Origin: Psychrobacter glaciei
GTDB taxonomy: Bacteria; Pseudomonadota; Gammaproteobacteria; Pseudomonadales; Moraxellaceae
Reading direction: 5' to 3'
NCBI RefSeq assembly: GCF_014652895.1
Contig: NZ_BMZR01000003.1
Span: 62,001-126,000, forward strand
DNA length: 64,000 bases
Shown here: one piece after another, positions 33,837 through 42,992 of the stretch
Layout: every line of letters begins with the position of its first letter
Position numbering within the stretch: position 1 is the stretch's first letter
Translations under genes and position numbers: made by a program
Notes under the pieces: model-generated
Told to the model about the DNA's origin: nothing
The model's input: the letters and a program-made list of their open reading frames with translations, nothing else
Database searches by the model: none

Positions 33837-34469
33837 ATGAATCAAATCAGCGAATGGGTACTCAGTATTATGGCAAAGTTTGGCTACTTTGGTATTGTGT
33901 TTGCCATGTTTGCCGAAAACGTCTTCCCACCGATACCTTCTGAAGTCATTATGCCGGCGGCCGGTTTTGCCGCGTCAAAAGGCGACTTAAATTTAATGCT
34001 GGTTATTGTCGCCGGTACACTAGGTGCCTCACTTGGCGCGTTGCCCTTATATTATTTAGGTCGTGTATTTGATAAAGAACGTTTGGTCGCGTTTACCCAA
34101 AAATATGGCAAATACGTTTTCGTTAAACCCGATGACGTTACCTCTGCGAATGATTGGTTCGATAAACATGGCAAAACAGCCGTGTTCTTTGGGCGTATGG
34201 TGCCTGGCGTTCGCTCGCTCATCTCTATACCTGCTGGCATGAACAAGATGCCGCTGTTGCCTTTTTTAGTATTGACAGCGTTAGGTGCCAGTATTTGGAC
34301 TACCGTATTAACGTTAGCGGGATATTATCTCGGACAGAACTATGAGGCCATCGAAGGCGCATTAGCCCCTTACTCTAAAGGGTTTGGCATACTGGCTATC
34401 ATAATTATCATCGGTTGGCTGATCAAGCATCGTCGGCAAAATAAGTACCGTAATTCCGATTTAAAATAG
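33837..34469 (+). CDS. DedA-family membrane protein
   Basis: A 210-aa inner-membrane protein with the DedA/SNARE-associated domain: FAENVFPPIPSEVIMPAAGF (about 24-43, amphipathic re-entrant region with the conserved Glu), GRVFDKERL, then FFGRMVPGVRSLISIPAG (about 121-138, conserved Arg residues) and several transmembrane helices. DedA proteins act as lipid flippases or transporters needed for membrane potential and cationic peptide tolerance. The location just after the lipid A modification cluster fits, but no CTTAAC box precedes it. SD GGGGAGG is eight bases before the ATG. Confidence 0.9.
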   Translation: MNQISEWVLSIMAKFGYFGIVFAMFAENVFPPIPSEVIMPAAGFAASKGDLNLMLVIVAGTLGASLGALPLYYLGRVFDKERLVAFTQKYGKYVFVKPDDVTSANDWFDKHGKTAVFFGRMVPGVRSLISIPAGMNKMPLLPFLVLTALGASIWTTVLTLAGYYLGQNYEAIEGALAPYSKGFGILAIIIIIGWLIKHRRQNKYRNSDLK

Positions 34470-34675
34470 ATTCAAGGTAAAATAAGTGATAGGTGGTATA
34501 CTTTTGGTTATATATGACATAGTTTTTAACATACTTAAAAAGTATAATATCAATTATAATATAGTGATAACTGATTAATATCCGACTTGATAATAGAGGT
34601 AGTTGATGCACCTGTACTATCTTCGTAGCCTTTTAGTCTTTCCGACCACCTGTTTTGCTTAAGCGAACACTTTAT

Positions 34676-36097
34676 ATGCCTTTTTTAGACACGCTGAGAC
34701 CAAATCGCCCTTCAAAAAATGAAGGGGTATATCGATTTGACTATCCAGAAGTCTTCGTCTTAATTCTCACGGTCATACTCCTCGCGTTACATTTTGATTT
34801 TAGATCTACCTCAATGGCACTTCTTGTTATTGTTTGTCTGCCAAGCTTAATGATACTAATCTACAATTATCGTCGCCCAAAAAGTTTTTGGACGTCTAAT
34901 ATTGTCATTATTTTATTGTCGGCGGTCATCGGATCAGTACAGTTTTGCATCATTATTTCGCTGAGTTTAGCTGCGCTTATAGGTCTTAGGATTATCATTA
35001 GTGGCTCTGAAAATAATTTAAAGCTGATCGCCAGCTCAATTATAACGGTCATTGTTTTTTATTATGTTAGCGTCACTTTGGCGGTAGCTGAGATAGATTG
35101 CTATGAAGGCTGGACAACACCAATCGTGTTATTGGCAAGTATGGCGGTTATTCTGTGTCAGTTTCAGTATATGTATCAAGAATATCTCGGTTATGAAACG
35201 CGTGCTAATCAGGCAGTCGGGCGTCTAAGCAGGATGGTCTCCGTTATTAATAAGTTAACACGCTTCATACCGCCGCAAATTTGGGAACCCATCGTCAAAT
35301 CTGACAGCCCAGTCATCGTTTCTAATAAGCGTGCTAAGCTGACGATTATGTTCTCAGACATCGTTGGTTTTACCGAATTGTCCGATAGTTTAAGCTCTGA
35401 TAATCTGGCTGATATTTTAAATACTTATATGCACTGTATGACGTTGATAGCCAATAAACATGGCGCCGTGCTTGATAAGTTCATTGGCGATGGCATGGTG
35501 TGTTTTTTTGGCGAACCAAAGAGCCGCGGTGCTCGCCAGGACGCGCTAGATTGTATCGCAATGGCGATAGATATGCGTCGTGAGATGCGCACTTTAAGAC
35601 AAAAATGGCGGCTCATGGGTTTTGAAGGACTGTACATACGCATTGGAATTACGACAGGTTACTGCCATGTTGGTAATTTTGGCAGCAACAATCGTCTCAG
35701 CTATACCTTGATCGGTAAAGAAGCCAATTTAGCAGCCAGACTTGAAGCGAGTGCTGATAAAGATGAAATATTAGTTAGTGAGAGTACCTACGATTACATC
35801 TGCCATAATTATGAATGTCAGCACGCTGGTGCATTTCAGCTAAAAGGCTTTGATGACCAAGTAAATGCTTGGCAAGTGCTTGATCCTGATGCTGATAAGG
35901 GTCATCTCTCTAAATGGGTTGATCACACGCTGCCAGGTTTTAACTTGCATTTGAACTTTAAAGATATGAAAGATAATGATTATCAAGATATCAGGGCGCG
36001 CTTAAATTTTGCGCTTGAGCGGGTTGAACAAGAAGAAGAAAAGTTGGCAACTGATATAGCAGCAGAATGCAAACGTGACAACAATGGTCATAAATAA
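34676..36097 (+). CDS. Membrane-bound class III adenylate/guanylate cyclase
   Basis: A 473-aa protein with about five to six N-terminal transmembrane helices (about 25-175) and a cytosolic class III cyclase domain: MFSDIVGFTELSD (first metal Asp, about 226-238), DKFIGDGMVCFFGEP (second Asp, about 275-289), GITTGYCHVGNFGS and LIGKEANLAARLEASA. The layout is like Pseudomonas CyaB (MASE2-type membrane part plus cyclase). Substrate choice, ATP or GTP, is not certain. The track frame begins at a TTG (34655), but ATG 34676 is a more usual start; neither has a strong SD. The nearby terminator serves it and fdx. Confidence 0.88.
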   Translation: MPFLDTLRPNRPSKNEGVYRFDYPEVFVLILTVILLALHFDFRSTSMALLVIVCLPSLMILIYNYRRPKSFWTSNIVIILLSAVIGSVQFCIIISLSLAALIGLRIIISGSENNLKLIASSIITVIVFYYVSVTLAVAEIDCYEGWTTPIVLLASMAVILCQFQYMYQEYLGYETRANQAVGRLSRMVSVINKLTRFIPPQIWEPIVKSDSPVIVSNKRAKLTIMFSDIVGFTELSDSLSSDNLADILNTYMHCMTLIANKHGAVLDKFIGDGMVCFFGEPKSRGARQDALDCIAMAIDMRREMRTLRQKWRLMGFEGLYIRIGITTGYCHVGNFGSNNRLSYTLIGKEANLAARLEASADKDEILVSESTYDYICHNYECQHAGAFQLKGFDDQVNAWQVLDPDADKGHLSKWVDHTLPGFNLHLNFKDMKDNDYQDIRARLNFALERVEQEEEKLATDIAAECKRDNNGHK

Positions 36098-36130
36098 TCG
36101 TCTAAAAGCAATATCTATAATATTGAGCAC

Positions 36131-36167
36131 AAAAAAGCCAGCTATCATGACGATAGCTGGCTTTTTT
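36131..36167. terminator. Bidirectional terminator between the cyclase gene and fdx
   Basis: AAAAAAGCCAGCTATC and GATAGCTGGCTTTTTT form a perfect hairpin with a 5-nt loop and A/T-tracts on both sides. It also ends the isc operon. Confidence 0.93.
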
Positions 36168-36190
36168 AACATAACAGTAAGATAGGTTGT

Positions 36191-36529
36191 TTAATGGTTT
36201 TCTTTGGCATGGTTGAGCGTATATTTAGGAACCTCGATGGTTAAATCCTCATCATCGAGCATAACCTGACAAGATAGGCGTGAGTCAGGCTCTAAGCCCC
36301 AAGCACGATCTAATAAATCGGCCTCAATGTCGTCCATCTCATCTAAACTATTAAAGCCTTTGCGAACGACCACATGACACGTAGTGCAAGCTTTTGACAT
36401 CTCACATGCATGTTCAATTTTAATGCCTTTTTCTATTAGCGCCTTACATAGGTTGCTACCAGCTTCTAGCTCGACTTCGGCGCCTTCAGGGCAAATTTCA
36501 TGATGCGGTAATACGGTAATTTTTGGCAT
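36191..36529 (-). CDS. fdx: ISC-system [2Fe-2S] ferredoxin
   Basis: A 112-aa adrenodoxin-type ferredoxin that supplies electrons for Fe-S assembly on IscU. The cluster ligands are in CEMSKACTTC (three Cys, about 42-51) and LSCQV (about 87). It is the last gene of the minus-strand isc operon, 92 nt after hscA. iscX is not seen. Confidence 0.95.
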   Translation of the reverse strand: MPKITVLPHHEICPEGAEVELEAGSNLCKALIEKGIKIEHACEMSKACTTCHVVVRKGFNSLDEMDDIEADLLDRAWGLEPDSRLSCQVMLDDEDLTIEVPKYTLNHAKENH

Positions 36530-36621
36530 AAATCGTCTTTCCAGTGCTAATCAATTAAAAAAATAAAAATATAAGAGATGAGCTTAGTATGGTCGCTAAG
36601 CCGCATTCTTAAACGTATCTG

Positions 36622-38502
36622 CTACCAATCTTGGGCATTCGTACCTGCCATGCTGGCTTTGACGCTTTGATTCATAATACTGGCAGCAAAGGCATCGCTA
36701 TGAGGCTTGAGCTGAGCCTGCTTAGTTTCAATAAAGCTCAAGTCATTAGTGTCGAGCGCGGCTGCTAGAGCTTTGATTTGCTCTGCTAAAATGCTTTGTT
36801 CTTCAGAGGATAGTAATGCTGAAAATTCATTGAGTGCAGATTGTAGAGCCAGTACTTCACGCTCCGCTTCTACTTTTGTTTCAATTAAAGAGCGTGCGTT
36901 TTTATCTTCCTCTGCGTACTTAAATCCAGCCACCAGTAATTGCTCTTTTTGCTCGTCAGATAAACCATAAGAAGGCACAATCTCAATCTTACTTTCTGTT
37001 TTGGTGGTGGTCTCTTGCGCACTGACAGTTAGCTGACCATTAGCATCAATACTAAAAGTCACTTCGATACGGGCAAACCCAGCTTTCATCGATGGAATAC
37101 CATACAACTCAAAACGTCCCAATGAGCGGCAGTTGTCCACCGTCTCGCGCTCACCTTGTACCACGTGAATCACCATGCCTGTTTGACCATCTTGGTACGT
37201 GGTAAATACTTGGCGTTTTTTGACGGGGATAGGCGTATTACGTGGAATCAGTACTTCAACTAAGCCGCCCATGGTCTCAAGACCGAGCGATAATGGCGTT
37301 ACGTCTAACAGTAATAAATTATTGTCACTATCGCCGTTGACTAACTGATGCGCTGTCTGTGCTGCGCCCAAAGCAACCACTTCATCTGGATTCAGACGAC
37401 AGAGCGGCTGCTTGGCAAAAAATTCAGTGACAACTTGCTGCACAGCAGGCATACGAGTAGAGCCACCGACTAAGATAACCTCATCTAGGTCTGAGGTAGA
37501 TAGCTTGGCATCACGTAGCACTTGTTCACAGACGCTTATCGTGCGGCGGCTAACAGGTTCTGTAATAGCCAGCAAATCTTCACGGCGCAACACACCTTGA
37601 TAAGCCTGCTCATTCACAGTGATATCGATATCAACTTGTTGATCGTCAGTCAATGCCTGCTTATAAGCTTTGGCTTGTTGCGCCAGTATTGACTTGTCAT
37701 GACGACTCACATCTTTGGGATCAATGTTTAATTGTTTGATAAGCCAATTGGTTATCAGACGATCGATATCATCACCACCTAACGCACTGTTACCGCCAGT
37801 TGCCAATACTTCAAAGACGCCATCATTCAGCTTCAAGATAGAAACGTCAAAAGTACCACCACCCAGATCGTAAATTAAGTAGTAGCTTTCTTTATCACCA
37901 TTTTGCGTAGCTTGGTCGAGACCATAGGCGACTGCCGCAGCGGTAGGCTCATTTAATAGACGCAGCACATTGATACCGGCTGCTTGGGCGGCATCTTTGG
38001 TCGCTTGACGCTGAGCTTCATCGAAGTAAGCGGGAACGGTAATCACCGCACCTTCAATACTGTCTGCAGGCAATGCAGTGGCTGCACGTTGTTCAAGCGT
38101 TGCCAATATCCGCGCTGATACCTCAACAGGCGATACTTCGCCTTGAGCAGTCACGAATGCTGGCATATCGTCTTTGCTGCCACTTAATTCATAAGGATGA
38201 GAGAATTTGATATCAGCTTGGCTACGACCCATAAAGCGCTTAGCCGAGACGATCGTATTTTTTGGATCATCCGCCAAGTGGGCTAGGGCATCATAGCCGA
38301 CAAGCGGGTTGCCTGTGCTTGGATAATAGACCACAGAAGGTAATAGAGTATCGTTAGCTGCGCCTGCTTCTAACACTTGCGCCTTGCCTGAGCGCACCAC
38401 AGCGACCAATGAGCGCGTAGTACCAAGATCAATCCCTAGGCCAAAACGATGCTGATGGGGTTGGGTACTTTGATTAGGTTCGGCAATTTGCAATAAAGAC
38501 AT
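36622..38502 (-). CDS. hscA: HscA, Hsp70-type chaperone for Fe-S transfer
   Basis: A 626-aa Hsp70 homologue that works with HscB to release Fe-S clusters from IscU. It begins MSLLQIAEPNQ as HscA does. The ATPase signatures are GIDLGTTRSLVA (about 24-35), YDLGGGTFDVSIL and ILVGGSTRMPAVQ. The substrate-binding domain follows with DVTPLSLGLETMGG and a helical C-terminal lid. An in-frame TTG 12 bases upstream gives a longer reading, but the ATG at 38502 matches the family start. hscB lies 250 nt upstream. Confidence 0.96.
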   Translation of the reverse strand: MSLLQIAEPNQSTQPHQHRFGLGIDLGTTRSLVAVVRSGKAQVLEAGAANDTLLPSVVYYPSTGNPLVGYDALAHLADDPKNTIVSAKRFMGRSQADIKFSHPYELSGSKDDMPAFVTAQGEVSPVEVSARILATLEQRAATALPADSIEGAVITVPAYFDEAQRQATKDAAQAAGINVLRLLNEPTAAAVAYGLDQATQNGDKESYYLIYDLGGGTFDVSILKLNDGVFEVLATGGNSALGGDDIDRLITNWLIKQLNIDPKDVSRHDKSILAQQAKAYKQALTDDQQVDIDITVNEQAYQGVLRREDLLAITEPVSRRTISVCEQVLRDAKLSTSDLDEVILVGGSTRMPAVQQVVTEFFAKQPLCRLNPDEVVALGAAQTAHQLVNGDSDNNLLLLDVTPLSLGLETMGGLVEVLIPRNTPIPVKKRQVFTTYQDGQTGMVIHVVQGERETVDNCRSLGRFELYGIPSMKAGFARIEVTFSIDANGQLTVSAQETTTKTESKIEIVPSYGLSDEQKEQLLVAGFKYAEEDKNARSLIETKVEAEREVLALQSALNEFSALLSSEEQSILAEQIKALAAALDTNDLSFIETKQAQLKPHSDAFAASIMNQSVKASMAGTNAQDW

Positions 38503-38750
38503 AAGATAACTCAAAGATAAAATGAATAAGTGAAATGAGGCAAGTACAACATAGGCGCTATGACAGTCAACGGCTGCGATTCTTCTCTAATATATAAGAG
38601 AGTAGCGTTTAATAGTGCTTAAAATAAGGGATTATACGGTATCGTTGGGACTATTTTAACTATCGTTTTAAATATAGCTTTAAATAAGAGTAATAAATTA
38701 GAAAAGCGTGTATACATTATTAATAACACAAGCGTTTAAATATTCATTAT

Positions 38751-39332
38751 CTAAACGTATAAATCATCATCATCTGAATGTTCAGACGTCGCAACCTCAT
38801 CAAGCCCTGTCGTCACGTCAGCATTTAACTTGACCAAGAATTTCAGTTTTTGCGTCGCATCAATCGCCGTTTGCCAGTCCTTGCTTTGGTACGCGTCACT
38901 AAAACGCTTAGACTGTTTCGTCAAACGTTCGGTAATCTGCGGATGTAATTGCTGTAAGGTTGGGCGATCTTTGTCTTCAATCGCTTCATCTAATTCGATA
39001 CGCATCTGCATCGCATCTTCTAAAAAGTCTAAATCTGCGATTGAGTGTTCTAGATTCTGTGCTTGTCCCGCCATATCTAACATATAGCTCGCACGGCTAT
39101 CAGGCGCACTCAACGCTTGATAAGCTTGGTTAATCAATGCTGACGCTTGCTCAGACTGCTGTTGCGCTTGTGCGGCGTCTGCCAAGTTCTTGGCGACATT
39201 GTCAGGGTGATAACGTTTTTGTAGCAGACGTAGATGTTGATCGAGACTACTTTGATTGACTTCAAATTGTACAGGCTGCTCAAATAGGGCAAAAAAGTTA
39301 TCAAACTGTGCTTCTTGAGTAATATCTGTCAT
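38751..39332 (-). CDS. hscB: HscB, J-domain co-chaperone
   Basis: A 193-aa DnaJ-type protein that delivers IscU to HscA. The J-domain is at the N-terminus with RYHPDNVAKN (HPD, about 36-38) and AYQALSAPDSRASYML. The C-terminal HSCB domain is helical (LEDAMQMRIELDEAIEDKDR, about 107-126). The acidic tail is SEHSDDDDLYV. Position between iscA and hscA is typical. The 248-nt spacer to hscA is longer than usual and AT-rich. Confidence 0.93.
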   Translation of the reverse strand: MTDITQEAQFDNFFALFEQPVQFEVNQSSLDQHLRLLQKRYHPDNVAKNLADAAQAQQQSEQASALINQAYQALSAPDSRASYMLDMAGQAQNLEHSIADLDFLEDAMQMRIELDEAIEDKDRPTLQQLHPQITERLTKQSKRFSDAYQSKDWQTAIDATQKLKFLVKLNADVTTGLDEVATSEHSDDDDLYV

Positions 39333-39481
39333 ATCATACGCCTTTCTTTTTCTATTTATTTTTAAAGTGTTGTCAATATCAGAATAGGTTTGTTATTTGG
39401 TCGACCACACTGACTTAATTGTGGCAGCATTCTTTTATCATTGCTTAAGAGCAAAGTCAGCAACCTTAAGCCATTGAATCA

Positions 39482-39802
39482 TTAAACGGTAAATGACTCA
39501 CCACAACCACATTCGCCTTTTTGGTTGGGGTTAGTGAACTTAAAGCCTTCGTTCAATCCTTCTTTTTCATAGTCCATCAATAAACCATCTAAATAGACCA
39601 AGCTTTTAGGATCAATAAAAATACTGACGTCACGGCTTTCATAACGCGTGTCATTTTCGTCAGGGGTATCTACGAACTCTAAAACGTAAGCCAAACCTGA
39701 GCAACCCGCTGTGCGGATACCCACTCGAATGCCTTCACCTTTACCGCGATTGTCCAAAAAATCCCGAACATGTTGAGCGGCGCGTTCTGTCATTTCAATC
39801 AT
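39482..39802 (-). CDS. iscA: IscA, A-type Fe-S carrier
   Basis: A 106-aa carrier with the three conserved Cys: one in [14 protein letters not shown] (about 34) and two in the C-terminal GECGCGESF (about 98-100). It shuttles Fe or Fe-S from IscU to target proteins. A longer reading starts at 39814, but GGGAG precedes the ATG at 39802, which begins MIEMTERAA as the family does. The gene is separated from iscU by a hairpin and a MITE rather than the usual short spacer. Confidence 0.94.
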   Translation of the reverse strand: MIEMTERAAQHVRDFLDNRGKGEGIRVGIRTAGCSGLAYVLEFVDTPDENDTRYESRDVSIFIDPKSLVYLDGLLMDYEKEGLNEGFKFTNPNQKGECGCGESFTV

Positions 39803-39894
39803 GCCAACTCCCATTGACTATTAATTATAAGTATCAATAAAAAATCTGTATAGACTGGCAACTGGAATCACAAGTTTGCCAAAATAATATGATA

Positions 39895-40064
39895 GGGCGT
39901 GTCATCAATTAGCACATTAATACATTTAGTGGCCTTAAAATGGCTAAATTTTGCTAAACATCGTCAGAAATCTTGTCAATATGTTCATATTAACGGCAAT
40001 TTCTTCCTTGTTTATCTACAATTTTTCTCATTTTAAGACTCACAATCTAATTAATGACACGCCC
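39895..40064. mobile_element. MITE, family B, intact copy in the isc operon
   Basis: A 170-bp non-coding element with terminal inverted repeats GGGCGTGTCATCAATTAG and CTAATTAATGACACGCCC (17 of 18 match), flanked by TA at 39893-39894 and 40065-40066. There is no ORF. It lies between iscU and iscA. A remnant of the same family is at 21510. Confidence 0.88.
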
Positions 40065-40082
40065 TAGCGGCTATTAGAAAAT

Positions 40083-40121
40083 AAAAGGTGACAATTACAT
40101 AAGTGTCATTGTCACCTTTTT
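40083..40121. terminator. Hairpin downstream of iscU
   Basis: AAAAGGTGACAAT and ATTGTCACCTTTT form a strong stem with a loop of about 12 nt and A/T-tracts on both sides, between iscU and the MITE. It could terminate or attenuate the iscRSU transcript. Confidence 0.7.
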
Positions 40122-40197
40122 AGCATCAGTAGCTGTTTAACGTGTTGCTACTTAGCACTGCTAATTCTACGCAGCGCATAGGCCAGTAGGTTTAGCC

Positions 40198-40608
40198 TTA
40201 GATAACAGCTTCTTCGGTTACTGCTGCTGCGCCGTGCTTATCTTTATAGTCGCTAATAGCAGCTTTGATAGCATCTTCTGCAAGTACAGAGCAATGCACT
40301 TTTACTGGTGGTAATGCCAGTTCTTCAGCAATGTGACTGTTCTTAATTTCACCAGCTTGATCCAAGCTCTTACCTTTTAGCCACTCAGTAACGAGCGAAC
40401 TTGAGGCAATTGCTGAACCACAGCCGTAAGTTTTGAAGCGTGCATCTTCGATGATACCGTTATCATCGACTTGGATTTGTAGACGCATCACATCGCCACA
40501 AGCTGGGGCACCAACCATACCAGTACCAACGTTTTTGGCATTTTTGTCAAGATTGCCGACGTTGCGTGGGTTTTCGTAATGATCAATAACTTGGTCACTA
40601 TAGGCCAT
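40198..40608 (-). CDS. iscU: IscU, Fe-S cluster assembly scaffold
   Basis: A 136-aa scaffold on which Fe-S clusters are built. The three ligand Cys are in VGAPACGDVM (about 37), YGCGSAIASSS (about 63) and VHCSVLAEDAI (about 106); the HscA-recognition motif LPPVK precedes the last Cys. AGGAG-like SD (GGAGAAAAC) precedes the ATG. It is the third gene of the isc operon, 170 nt after iscS. Confidence 0.97.
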   Translation of the reverse strand: MAYSDQVIDHYENPRNVGNLDKNAKNVGTGMVGAPACGDVMRLQIQVDDNGIIEDARFKTYGCGSAIASSSLVTEWLKGKSLDQAGEIKNSHIAEELALPPVKVHCSVLAEDAIKAAISDYKDKHGAAAVTEEAVI

Positions 40609-40777
40609 GGGGTTTTCTCCTAGTTAGATGATGAGCAGTGGCTTCTGAAAGTTGAAACACTACCCACTCATCGATAATTGGGGTCAAACATTTAGTTAAT
40701 AAAAATGGTATTTATAACTGTCTGATCAATCGTTTAATAAATTTATTTGATGTTTATATCGCTATATATACTTAAAT

Positions 40778-42004
40778 TTAGTGCTCAGCCCATTCGACTG
40801 AATCTAAATCAACACCTTCTTGGTACATGTCCCAAAGTGGTGATAGGGCACGTAGTTTATCAACGGCTTCGTGCATTTGCTTAATAATCGTATCGACGTT
40901 TTCTTCAGTGGTGTAGCGACCGAAGCTAAAGCGAATAGAGCTGTGTGCCAATTCGTCTGGACGACCGATAGCACGTAGTACATATGACGGCTCAAGTGTC
41001 GCTGACGTACAGGCTGAGCCTGATGATACAGCCAAGTCTTTAAGGGACATCATTAGTGATTCACCTTCGACGAAGTTAAAGCTGATGTTCACAATGTTAG
41101 GAACGCTATGCTCTAAATCACCGTTTAGGTAGATCTCTTCGATATCTTGTAGACCATCCCACAGTTTTTGGCGCAGTTTGGCTGCATGGGCATTGTCTTC
41201 TTTGTAGCTATCATTGGCTAAGGCAAATGCTGCGCCAAGACCGACAATTTGATGCGTAGGTAGTGTACCTGAACGCATACCACGCTCATGACCACCACCA
41301 TGTTGCTCTGCTTTTAGGCGAACACGTGGCTTACGACTAACAAACAAGGCACCAATGCCTTTAGGACCATATGCTTTATGACCTGAAAAACTCATTAAGT
41401 CGATTTTCATCTCTTGAGTGTCGATAAGAACTTTACCAACAGATTGTGCACCATCAACATGAAATATAACACCAGCTTCACGAGTGATTTCGCCAATAGC
41501 GGCTACATCAGTAATAGTACCAAGCTCGTTGTTTACCATCATCAGTGACACTAAGATAGTATCATCGCGTAGCGCTTCTTTGACTTGTTCTGGAAAAATA
41601 AGACCAGTACTTGGCTGCGGCTCAAGATACGTAATCTCGAAGCCTTCTTGCTCAAGCTCGCGGCAAGTATCTAATACAGCTTTGTGTTCGATTTTACTGG
41701 TAATGATATGTTTACCGCGAGACTGATAGAAGTGTGCGGCACCTTTAATTGCTAGGTTATCAGACTCAGTCGCACCAGAAGTAAAGACGATTTCGCGTGG
41801 ATCAGCGTTGATGACTTCTGCCACTTGCTGACGCGCTGTTTCTACTGCTTCTTCTGCTTGCCAGCCGTAGCCATGCGAGCGCGAGGCAGGATTACCAAAG
41901 ATGCCATCTACCGTCAGATATTCGCTCATCTTAGCTGCAACTGACTTAGCAACTGGGGTGGTGGCGGCATAATCTAAGTATATAAGGTTGTTATGTTGGC
42001 TCAT
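40778..42004 (-). CDS. iscS: IscS cysteine desulfurase
   Basis: A 408-aa PLP enzyme that takes sulfur from cysteine for Fe-S, thio-tRNA and cofactor synthesis. It begins [18 protein letters not shown]. The PLP Lys is in [15 protein letters not shown] (about 210), and the active-site Cys loop is [14 protein letters not shown] (about 332). The reading frame extends 58 codons into iscR, but the ATG at 42004 overlaps the iscR stop in an ATGA, indicating translational coupling and giving the normal family length. Confidence 0.97.
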   Translation of the reverse strand: MSQHNNLIYLDYAATTPVAKSVAAKMSEYLTVDGIFGNPASRSHGYGWQAEEAVETARQQVAEVINADPREIVFTSGATESDNLAIKGAAHFYQSRGKHIITSKIEHKAVLDTCRELEQEGFEITYLEPQPSTGLIFPEQVKEALRDDTILVSLMMVNNELGTITDVAAIGEITREAGVIFHVDGAQSVGKVLIDTQEMKIDLMSFSGHKAYGPKGIGALFVSRKPRVRLKAEQHGGGHERGMRSGTLPTHQIVGLGAAFALANDSYKEDNAHAAKLRQKLWDGLQDIEEIYLNGDLEHSVPNIVNISFNFVEGESLMMSLKDLAVSSGSACTSATLEPSYVLRAIGRPDELAHSSIRFSFGRYTTEENVDTIIKQMHEAVDKLRALSPLWDMYQEGVDLDSVEWAEH

Positions 42005-42510
42005 GCTGGGTTTGCCTCGCTGGTCGATAGGGTAATAGTATTGATGTCTTTTATTGAAATATCTTTGGTAACGGTCTGCTGACGGTCTGAGACTGACTGC
42101 ACGTTTTCCATGTCTAATAATTGCGCTAATGTTATATTTTTCAAGTACTGTTCGATATGATTGGACAATGCACACCATAAATCATGGGTTAAGCACATTG
42201 TACCACCTTGGCAATCACCGCGTCCTTCGCACTGCATCGCATTCACAGATTCATCGACAGCGGAGATAATACTCATCACATCAATTTCGTGCAATGGCTT
42301 GGCCAAATGATAGCCACCTGCTGCACCGCGGATGCTCGTGACTAAGCCACGTTTACGGAGCTTAGAAAATAACTGTTCGAGATAAGAGATAGATATGGAT
42401 TGCCGCTTAGCAATATCGGATAGCGATACCGCTGTCTCTTGTTGGCTAGTCTGTAACGCCAGATCTAATAACGCAGTAACGGCATATCTGCCTCGAGTAG
42501 TCAAACGCAT
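42001..42510 (-). CDS. iscR: IscR, Rrf2-family Fe-S regulator
   Basis: A 169-aa transcription factor with an N-terminal winged helix ([19 protein letters not shown], typical Rrf2 start) and three cluster-ligand Cys in [13 protein letters not shown] (about 92-104). With its [2Fe-2S] cluster bound, IscR represses the isc promoter. GGGAG seven bases before the ATG supports the start. The C-terminal Thr/Ser/Ile-rich tail (about 145-169) is poorly conserved in the family. An IscR-type site overlaps the promoter upstream. Confidence 0.96.
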   Translation of the reverse strand: MRLTTRGRYAVTALLDLALQTSQQETAVSLSDIAKRQSISISYLEQLFSKLRKRGLVTSIRGAAGGYHLAKPLHEIDVMSIISAVDESVNAMQCEGRGDCQGGTMCLTHDLWCALSNHIEQYLKNITLAQLLDMENVQSVSDRQQTVTKDISIKDINTITLSTSEANPA

Positions 42511-42674
42511 GTGTTATCTCCCAACTTCTCAGTTATAAGTGTATTTAACAACGATCTTAGTAAAGTAGTTTTGGTAAAAGCGAACTTTTGCCTCTGTTAA
42601 TTATCTATCAACTAAGTGTGTCTTATCGCTATTAAACAACAGATGGTGAACCCGATGTGTGCAACGATAGAGTA

Positions 42675-42704
42675 ATTATACTTAATCCCGAGTAATTTAG
42701 TCAA
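42675..42704 (-). promoter_or_regulatory. isc operon promoter with overlapping IscR type 1 site
   Basis: On the minus strand TTGACT (42704-42699), 18 bp and TATAAT (42680-42675) form a sigma-70 promoter. The stretch TTGACTAAATTACTCGGG within it resembles the type 1 IscR site of E. coli (TTGACTA...ACTCGGG). Clustered-IscR repression would therefore block the polymerase directly. Confidence 0.8.
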
Positions 42705-42864
42705 GATTAAAGTGTGGTTGAATGGTTAATCCAATTGATTACTATGATTGATAAAAACAATGGTGGTTGAGATGCGGCGTAGAAGGGCTTCAGAGCGCAT
42801 ATCGTAAAATATCTGCATCCATTTTAGATTTGTTTCGAATTCACAATGAGTGAATTAAAGCGAT

Positions 42865-42904
42865 AAAAAAGCGTTTGGTAGCTTATTGAAGCTATCAAAC
42901 GCTT
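42865..42904 (-). terminator. Terminator of the SCP2-like gene
   Basis: AAGCGTTTGGTAGCTT and AAGCTATCAAACGCTT (42869-42904) form a near-perfect stem with a 4-nt loop, followed on the minus strand by TTTTTTATCG. The remainder of 42511-42992 contains the isc promoter and AT-rich DNA. Confidence 0.85.
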
Positions 42905-42992
42905 AATGGTCACTAAAGTAATCGCCTAACAGGTGCATTATTATTTATGAATAAGTATATTTATCAATAAACATCACCATCATTAACAAAAA

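Noticed and set aside
34520..34550. TTTAACATACTTAAA upstream of the cyclase gene as a regulator box
   Set aside because: The TTAA cores are 9 bp apart, unlike the 11 bp in the three good sites.
38650..38690. TTTTAA-type repeats in the hscB-hscA spacer as another PmrA box
   Set aside because: The period is about 12 bp rather than 11, the half-sites are not CTTAAC, and no -10 lies at the right distance on the gene strand.
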